Assembly: GCA_004194705.1 (NCBI GenBank)
Contig: SADC01001280.1
Coordinates: 620,001-684,000 of the forward strand
Source of the DNA: Ditylenchus dipsaci
Taxonomy: Eukaryota; Nematoda; Chromadorea; Rhabditida; Anguinidae
Reading direction: 5' to 3'
DNA: 64,000 nucleotides
Positions 57,740 through 64,000 of the stretch are shown in pieces; position 1 is the stretch's first letter; the number at the start of each line of letters is the position of its first letter. The translations under genes were made by a program, and so were the position numbers. The notes beneath the pieces are model-generated. The model saw nothing but the letters and a program-made list of their open reading frames with translations, was not told where the DNA came from and ran no database searches.

Positions 57740-58540
57740 TTAAAAGCCAATTTGTGAACTGTTGTAAAATGAGAAAGAGTGTAGTCAAATGATAGAAATA
57801 AAACAATAGTGCTAAAAAAGCTGTTTTTTACTTGCAACACAATTGCAATTAGGTCCAGATATGGTAGACCTAAAAGAATTATTATTTTTGTTTCACATGC
57901 ACTTTCAAAAACAGAAAGTTTATTTTAGGGCAGCTTTACTAGTTCACTAAAGACCCTACAAAAAAGCGCCACATAGCTGTTTTTTTAATTGAGTGAATTT
58001 CAAGTAATTATATACGTCCAAATCTTAGCTATCTAAACAACAAAGCCCTGGTTTCCTCTTCTTTGCATGGTAGTTGTGGGTGGATAATGTCTGCCAATAA
58101 AATACGAGAGGGCACCGGATTTAATTCACCCTTTTCACCATAATTTGCATTTAGTGTGTGATTAAACGTGTGTGGCAAAATTTGGGTGATTCACTTCCCC
58201 ATTTTCTTCTTTTCTATGATTTCAGCCTGTAAAAACAGATATGACATTTAGTTTTATTAATTGGTTGACTTTTTTGAATAATATGTCCGGGAAAGCAAAA
58301 ATTTATCTCGAAATCGATACTCGTGTATCCAAACCCCTTTCGTTGAGTCTACTTTGTCATAGTTGTTATTGTATTTGATATTTTAAAATAACTGATGGTG
58401 TGAAAGATACAAAGTAAATAAATAAAAATAAAACGTGTAAGTACAGGAAAATTCAAAAATAAATTTCGATTTTAAAATGACTGCGTTTTAGTATAGCCCG
58501 GAAGTGCTAAAACACGATTTTTATTTAACTTATAGATAAT
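57740..58540. other. 3' flank of the collagen gene, no gene seen
   Basis: AT-rich; AATAAA signals occur near 57,798. Confidence 0.4.
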
Positions 58541-58543
58541 AAC

Positions 58544-59568
58544 CAGGGCCCCAAATTCTATGCAAATGCATATTTTTCTGCGGATATGCAAGCAATAGTT
58601 ATGCACAAAAAATGCACTTTTAGCGCTGTTCGAGTACTTTTTTCGTACTTTTATGCAGCATGTTTTGCATATTTTCCATTTTTAGTGCATATTTTACATA
58701 TTTTGCAATTTTGACGCATATTTTCTGCATATTGTAGAAAATCTCAGAAATTTTTGGGTTAAAAGATGTTGCAGCATGCCAAATCTCATCTTTGTGTATA
58801 AATAAGTCAATTTCTTAGTTTCCAAAACCAGGACACTTTATTGTCAAGCGTGTAAGAAAGCGATTTTTTTACTAAATAACCTTTATTGAGGTAGCTAACG
58901 TTTCAGTACCGTGCAATTCATATTTTCAGTTAAATTAGCAAAATAACAGTGCAAAGCACCGATTTGGTTTGTAAAAGATATTAATTTCAAAAATTGCAAA
59001 ATGCACATTGTTTATATTTGCGAGAAGATGCGAAGAAGTGGCAGGAGTACAGAACCCCTAAATGTCTCGAAATTGCTTTACAAAATATTTTTTTTGCAAC
59101 TTAGCTAGTAAATGGCGGTCAACACTTTTCAAAAATCTTTTTCGACTGAAATCCTGTGGCATCTTCATGGGAGCAGAAAGTTTTTTTAAAGCTATGTTCA
59201 AATCCTAGGTCAAATGGGACGTCAAATAAATTAAATCCTAAAGTCAAATAAATTTAATCCTTAGGTTAAATCACCTTGCTTCAGCAAAGCCATATGTCAA
59301 ATTTGGTCAATTTTTTTTGCAAAAAAATTTAGCATTATCCAAAAAGTATCTTTTAATCGTGTATAAGCTGCCAAACCGTTTAAAAGCATGTTTTAGAGCA
59401 ATTTTACGACATATAGTGATTCTTCACAAATGTTATGCGGTACATTGAAAAGGTTTAGTCTGAAAATTATACTGCATATTTTACGTTTTTAGTGCATATT
59501 TAAGCATTTTTAGCGCATATTTTATGCGCATATTTCGCCTTTTTTAGTGCATAGAATTTGGGGCCCTG
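58544..59568. mobile_element. hAT-type non-autonomous element, 1025 bp, 8 bp TSD
   Basis: Duplication ATAATAAC at 58,536-58,543 and 59,569-59,576. Ends CAGGGCCCCAAATTCTATGC and complement. Dense sub-terminal TGCATATTTT motifs at both ends. No transposase frame. Confidence 0.9.
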
Positions 59569-59719
59569 ATAATAACCGTCAAAAACAATTGAATAATTAA
59601 ATTTGGGCACTTATTCAGTCTGGGTTTCACTTACTTATTTAGTTTTCGTAAATCATGTCTTCACATTTCCAAAGTAATCTAAATACGCTAATAACAATGA
59701 AAAAAATTCGACTAAAAGT

Positions 59720-60240
59720 TGACATTTTGCCTTAGGGGACCAAGGCAAATCAACGTTTCGGTCAAATTTAAGTCAATTTTTTTTTCAAAAAATTGGTGTT
59801 TTTTGTATAGAAGTGTGAGAAAACAATGTTTGTTTTGTTTTCAGCGCCCCAAAGTTACTTGGGTAACATTTCAACATGATTTACGAAAGATTATGAAATG
59901 CGTTATGATGAAAACTAGGTTGATTATATATGACAATCGGCAACTTATCAAACTTTGCGCCAAGAATATACTTAAAAATAAAAGAGAGTTGCGTCAAAGA
60001 AAACATTCTAAAGTTGTACTTTAAAATTTGATCAATCATCAGTTGAACAAAAGCCTGGAATTGACCCAACAACATGAAACTCGTGCTCAAATTTGTATTT
60101 GTTCTGCGAAACCAAAGAAAGTAGTGACACCCACTGTCTTTCCAGCTATAAACAACAACTTGTTATTATTTTGTGGAATCCTGGGCAAGACCTCTTTTCC
60201 GGACTTCAATAGTTTATAGAATATACCTAAAGTCTAGAAT
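59720..60240 (+). other. Coding-like segment, unrecognised
   Basis: After a possible acceptor (TGTTTTGTTTTCAG at about 59,844) a frame reads RPKVTWVTFQHDLRKIMK, TRLIIYDNRQLIKLCAKN and ILKNKRELRQRKHSKVVL to a stop near 60,024. Basic and coding-like, but no family, start codon or partner exon is established. Confidence 0.25.
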
Positions 60241-60619
60241 TGAAAAAAGCAAACTTTACGTGTCAAAATCCAAAAGCATAGATTTGCGGTCGTATCTATA
60301 GATGTCACGTAAGAATGGGATGAAAACCTACTAAAGTTATCCATTTTCAAAGGTTACAACAATAGATTTAATTTAAAACCACAAAAGAAATTCTGCCATT
60401 TGTGGGTGGGCATATCTTAATTTTCTCAGAAGAGGCCAGCCAAATTGGTTTAAAAATAAGCATTTTTGCAATCAGCAATCATTTTAAATTGAAATACTGT
60501 TTTAGTTTTGGTAGCTGGCTATGTATTTGTTTTAGGGCCAAATTTATACTTCATTGTTTTATTATGTTTTCTGAATATTTTTTTCTATTTATTCGGCAAT
60601 CTAATAAGCTGTTACCTGT

Positions 60620-60838
60620 TAAAGGGGCATGCCCACGCTAACAAGTCCAATTTCTGAAGTTTGAATTACCGGGCACCAGTTTTGCTTGTGAAGACAAAAC
60701 CGATTTGAATTTCATCCATAAAAACACAGCAAAAACGGTCGAAATGACTCGTGATTCAAATTTAATTTGTCTCCATGAGATAAACTGGTGCCCGAAAGTT
60801 CAAACATTAGAAATTTGATTTATTAGGGATGCCTCTTT
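60620..60838. repeat. GGCATGCCCACGC-family foldback
   Basis: TTAAAGGGGCATGCCCACGC ... TTAGGGATGCCTCTTTCAA with ACCGGGCACCAG / CTGGTGCCCGAA inner arms. Confidence 0.7.
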
Positions 60839-61002
60839 CAAATTCTTAAGAGAAGAATTTAAGTTTCTGCAAAAAGGACATGCGAAAATTCTAAAAACGC
60901 CATCTTGTAGAGCACAGTCAATTTACTGCATGCAATTTCAATATTTTTGTCGAACAGACAGAAATAATTGAATATGGAGACTCGAGAAATATCAACCTTT
61001 AA

Positions 61003-61340
61003 AGGGGCATGCCCACGCTAATAACAGGTGGTGCCCGGGAATTCAAATTTTTGACCCTACTAGCGAATACCCCCCCCCCCCAACGATTTTCACTTTTTTA
61101 CTTTAGTAAAAAGTACCCAAATATATGTCCCAGACCCCGGAAAATGTGCGCAAACTCTTCATTAGTCACAACTTCCGTACGCTGGCCTACCCCAAGCCTA
61201 AGGGCTAAGCCTAAACTTGTTGTTTGCAAGGGTAGTTACAGCAATTTTTAAAGGTCGGATGCTTGGGGGAGGGGGGTATTCGCTAGTAGCGCCAAATTTT
61301 TTTCCTAATCATTGAACTTCTGTACGGATTTTTATTTATT
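61003..61340. repeat. GGCATGCCCACGC-family element split by another element
   Basis: TTTAAAGGGGCATGCCCACG and GTGGTGCCCGGGAATTCAA at the left; after an insertion the same family resumes with CCTAATCATTGAACTTCTG and TACGGATTTTTA. Confidence 0.75.
61055..61293. mobile_element. CTAGTAGCGAAT-ended element, copy 2, nested
   Basis: CCTACTAGCGAATACCCC to GGGGTATTCGCTAGTAGCGC; shares TATATGTCCCAGACCCCGG and CAACTTCCGTACGCTGGCC with the copy at 15,555 in inverted orientation. Inserted in the repeat at 61,003. Confidence 0.82.
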
Positions 61341-61625
61341 TTACGTGTTTGTGTGACATTTATTTTAATTGGCATAGCTTATTGTTGACTACATTAGATT
61401 CACTCACTTTTCTGACCAATTGTTTAGCATAAAAAAGTATATAATTACTCCGATTATTTTGGGGCCTTTTTAATTGCAATTTCAGATTAATCCAGGCTAG
61501 CCAGGTGGTCTGTGTTTGTAAATTAGTCTGGATTCTTGCCATTATATAACGCTTTCTTTGAACTCTTTAAAGTCACTATCATTGTATTTACACCAATCCA
61601 TTTAGGCTTTCTGAGCACATTGGTC

Positions 61626-63621
61626 ATGAATAACTATTTTTTTCGTGAAGACTTCTATGAGACTCGCTACAATTGTTCTGCTTTAACACAAGAAGAGTGG
61701 CAAAATACTGGCAAAAAAAATCGCTTTTTGGGAGTATGCTTTTTGATGATTGGATTAAGCACGCAAGTGAGTCTCTCAATTCCCATTTTTAATTAACAGC
61801 AGTTTGAAAAATGTTTGTTCAGGCAGTCTACATACCCTTTTTGATTGGTATGATGCAGAAGAAGTTTAGGGATATGTCATGCTACAAAATAATGTTTTTC
61901 TTGGAATAGGCTAGTTATCGTTACTTTTCTGCAAGAAAAACATTTTAAATAATTTTCATTATTTTTTAGTAGACATGGGTAACATAATGGTGGGCGCTTA
62001 CACAACTGGCTACCTTACTTGGCATGGTGCTGTTTTGTAAGTTTTGGTTAAGAAGAAATTTAATTTAGTTGTATTATATAGTACATGTTTAGTTGCACAC
62101 ATCCCAGACTAATATATTTTGCTGGATTAGTCGGAGTTTGTAAGTTTTTAGATAAAAACATCAAAATCCACAAATAATTTAAATCCAGTAGCTTATCCTT
62201 GAACTGCCACTGAAAGTCCACGAAAATTCTAGCTAAAAGCGCCCTATCACTACGTCTTATCATGTGACTCGCTTTTGCTAGTTTTTAAATTATTTTCAGA
62301 TAAATTTATAGATTTTTCAATAATAAAGTGCACGCAGTATTCTAACGATCATTTGGTCATTATAAAATAACTATCTGTAATAACAACCTCACTGCAATAA
62401 CCTCCAAGTTTACTAAATCCATTATCACGAATTTCGGCAGATATTTGTCGGCGGATGTTTTTTTTCATTTTTTTTAAATGTCTACAACTGCGGGCTTTTC
62501 TTGAACCTCGATTCATCTTCTTCCATGTTTGTTTGATTTCATTCCATAAAACAAGATACAAAGAATCACAAAACAAAAACTAATATGGCACAAAATCATA
62601 TAAAAATATGTATTTCAAGGTAGAATCGAACTTGCGACGTCAAAAAATTGAATCGGTCAAATAAATTCATTCACAATATAAAATGTTTTCAAGAAAACAC
62701 AAAAGAAGATGTAAACATGCTCTTAATAAGCAACAAAAATAAAAAAATTGAACTAAAATTTATCAAAATGGGTGAGCCACTGGATTTATATTTATAACTA
62801 TTTATAACCTTGATGGTCGTCTTAACTTTTGTTGTTCCAGCCAGCTGGTGTTCTGCGTGTATGGCCTGTGTGCTGCTAGCTTTTAACCGCTGTGTTGACT
62901 TTAGTAGGGCTGATCTTTCAGACACTATGTTTCATGGTAACAAAACCTGGTTTTGGCTTCTGCTACCTACTGGCTACTTTTTCTTCATTTTCTTCTTTGA
63001 AATGCCAGTCATCTACGATTCCAATTACGTCACCTGGTTTTACGATCCATTTGTGAGTGGTCCAGTCCACTACAATTGTAACTATTCTTTATTTTTGTTC
63101 TTAACAACCATATCAGGAAAATTTAAGTTGATTACTCAAACACGACACATGCCATCAACAATGTCGCCGTTATCTTCATTTTGTGTGCTGAGAATGCCTT
63201 TCTATGTCACAATATATTCAAGTTGTCTGGCCACTTGTCATCCTCGATAAAACGCAAGAGACAGGTGATATTTTTTAAAATTTCGGTTTTTAAAAGATTT
63301 AGTTGTTCAGTTCATAATACAAACCCTGATAATTTGTGCCCTAATAGTGTTGGCCGCAGCTGTTTATGTGTACATGAACTTCTTTTACTTGCCACCCTGG
63401 CTAACTATTATTGGAACTCTGGCATATGCTGCTAATTCTGGTAATAGTTTTTGTAGTACACAGATTGGTATTTATAGAACCAAATTATAGGATCTCCTGC
63501 TTTCATCTATTTGGTGTTAAACAAAAACTTGCGCAGAGCTTCTTTCCAGCTATTCAGCGAGAAATTGCAGAAGATGTCTCATAGGTCCACCATCAGTAGT
63601 GTTTCCAACAATGTAAGCTGA
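61626..63621 (+). CDS. Serpentine receptor class T (srt-type chemoreceptor)
   Basis: A nematode 7-transmembrane receptor, expected in chemosensory neurons. Eight exons: 61,626-61,766, 61,823-61,910, 61,980-62,036, 62,082-62,139, 62,841-63,077, 63,128-63,264, 63,311-63,440, 63,491-63,621. The N-terminus RYNCSALTQEEWQNTG and FLGVCFLMIG matches the class T start; then YIPFLIGMMQKKFRDMSCYK, VDMGNIMVGAYTTGYLTWHG, WCSACMACVLLAFNRCVDF, FHGNKTWFWLLLPTGYFFF, HAINNVAVIFILC, LIICALIVLAAAVYVYMNFF and a cytoplasmic end SVSNNVS. One base is missing near 61,903 (MFFLGI) and one at the exon 3-4 junction. The exon 2 donor appears to be GC (AG|GCTAGT). Intron 4 is 701 bp, the others 39-69 bp. The ATG at 61,626 was chosen because it directly precedes the conserved region. 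Confidence 0.85.
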
Positions 63622-63709
63622 AGTTTAAAACTTTTAAAATATCAAAAAAAAAGTTAAATTTGAGTGATTTTTATAAAAAAACTTTTATAATCTTTGGAAC
63701 GCTTAAACT

Positions 63710-63857
63710 AAACCAGCTTAGGGTGCCAGTTTATCGGGATGATACTTTCCCAAATTTCTTTGTTGGTCAGCCAAATGAGGTGTTTTCAAACTGCCGGTTT
63801 ATCGAGCGTGCCAGCTTATTGGAGTGCCAGTTTAATGAGGGTCGATTGTACATATAG
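63710..63857. mobile_element. pogo-type MITE with CAGTTTATCGGG motif
   Basis: Tandem GTGCCAGTTTATCGGG-type units end in GAGGGTCGATTGTACA. Inverted relative of 20,846-20,985. Confidence 0.6.
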
Positions 63858-63890
63858 TCATAATTTTTAGACTTTTGAGTCAAATCTATA

Positions 63891-64000
63891 CCGTATATCT
63901 TCTAATAAAAGCCCACCTTCTAACGTACGCCCACCTTCTAATAAACGCCCATGTCCCGCCAATAATCTTTATTCGGTAGAACTCAATAAAATTTCAGTCA
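63891..64000. mobile_element. TACCGTATTT element, left end, runs off the window
   Basis: After TA: CCGTATATCTTCTAATAAAA followed by three CCCACCTTCTAATAAACG-type units. The right end lies beyond the window. Confidence 0.65.

Overview
This window looks like nuclear DNA of a nematode. The evidence is a cuticle-collagen gene with the nematode N-terminal membrane segment, RRERR cleavage site and Gly-X-Y blocks (56.2-57.7 kb), a chemoreceptor of the nematode-specific serpentine class T (61.6-63.6 kb), several F-box genes, two MADF-domain genes, and introns of mostly 38-55 bp with GT..TTTCAG borders. Species cannot be told. The base composition is AT-rich and more than half of the window is repeats or transposon debris.

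Host genes, left to right: a partial Chk1-type kinase (2.7-3.7 kb, minus), an F-box gene (19.9-20.8 kb, minus), a CDC34/UBE2R-type ubiquitin-conjugating enzyme (25.6-26.5 kb, plus), two more F-box genes (30.8-32.1 and 33.6-34.4 kb, minus), a B-box/coiled-coil gene of TRIM-like layout (36.4-39.0 kb, plus), a single-pass membrane protein with a proline-rich tail (41.0-42.4 kb, minus), two MADF genes in the same orientation (45.4-46.0 and 46.8-47.6 kb, minus), the cuticle collagen (plus) and the class T receptor (plus). F-box proteins and a CDC34-type E2 could both act in SCF ubiquitin ligases, but nothing shows that they work together. Spliced frames had to be worked out by hand and several exon borders are approximate.

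Mobile DNA: a Tigger/pogo-like element with a broken transposase (16.9-19.5 kb), a mariner-like element (11.4-12.3 kb), a MULE transposase with a SWIM zinc finger (12.4-13.4 kb), hAT-type MITEs with 7-8 bp duplications, many pogo-type MITEs (ends CAGTCRA..CTCGAT, TA flanks), and a TACCGTATTT-ended family in which one copy still carries a CENP-B-like DNA-binding remnant. Most notable are nine foldback elements with long inverted repeats, terminal GG, unlike TIR sequences and target-site duplications of 8-9 bp (one 11 bp). Two of them share an inverted internal core while having unrelated ends. Other structures are a 2 kb AT heptamer satellite that flips strand at its middle, a 791 bp near-perfect palindrome (40.0-40.8 kb) and several nested insertions.

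Caution: nearly every conserved gene shows single-base losses, usually in homopolymers, in otherwise intact frames. I read most of these as consensus errors of a long-read assembly rather than as pseudogenes.
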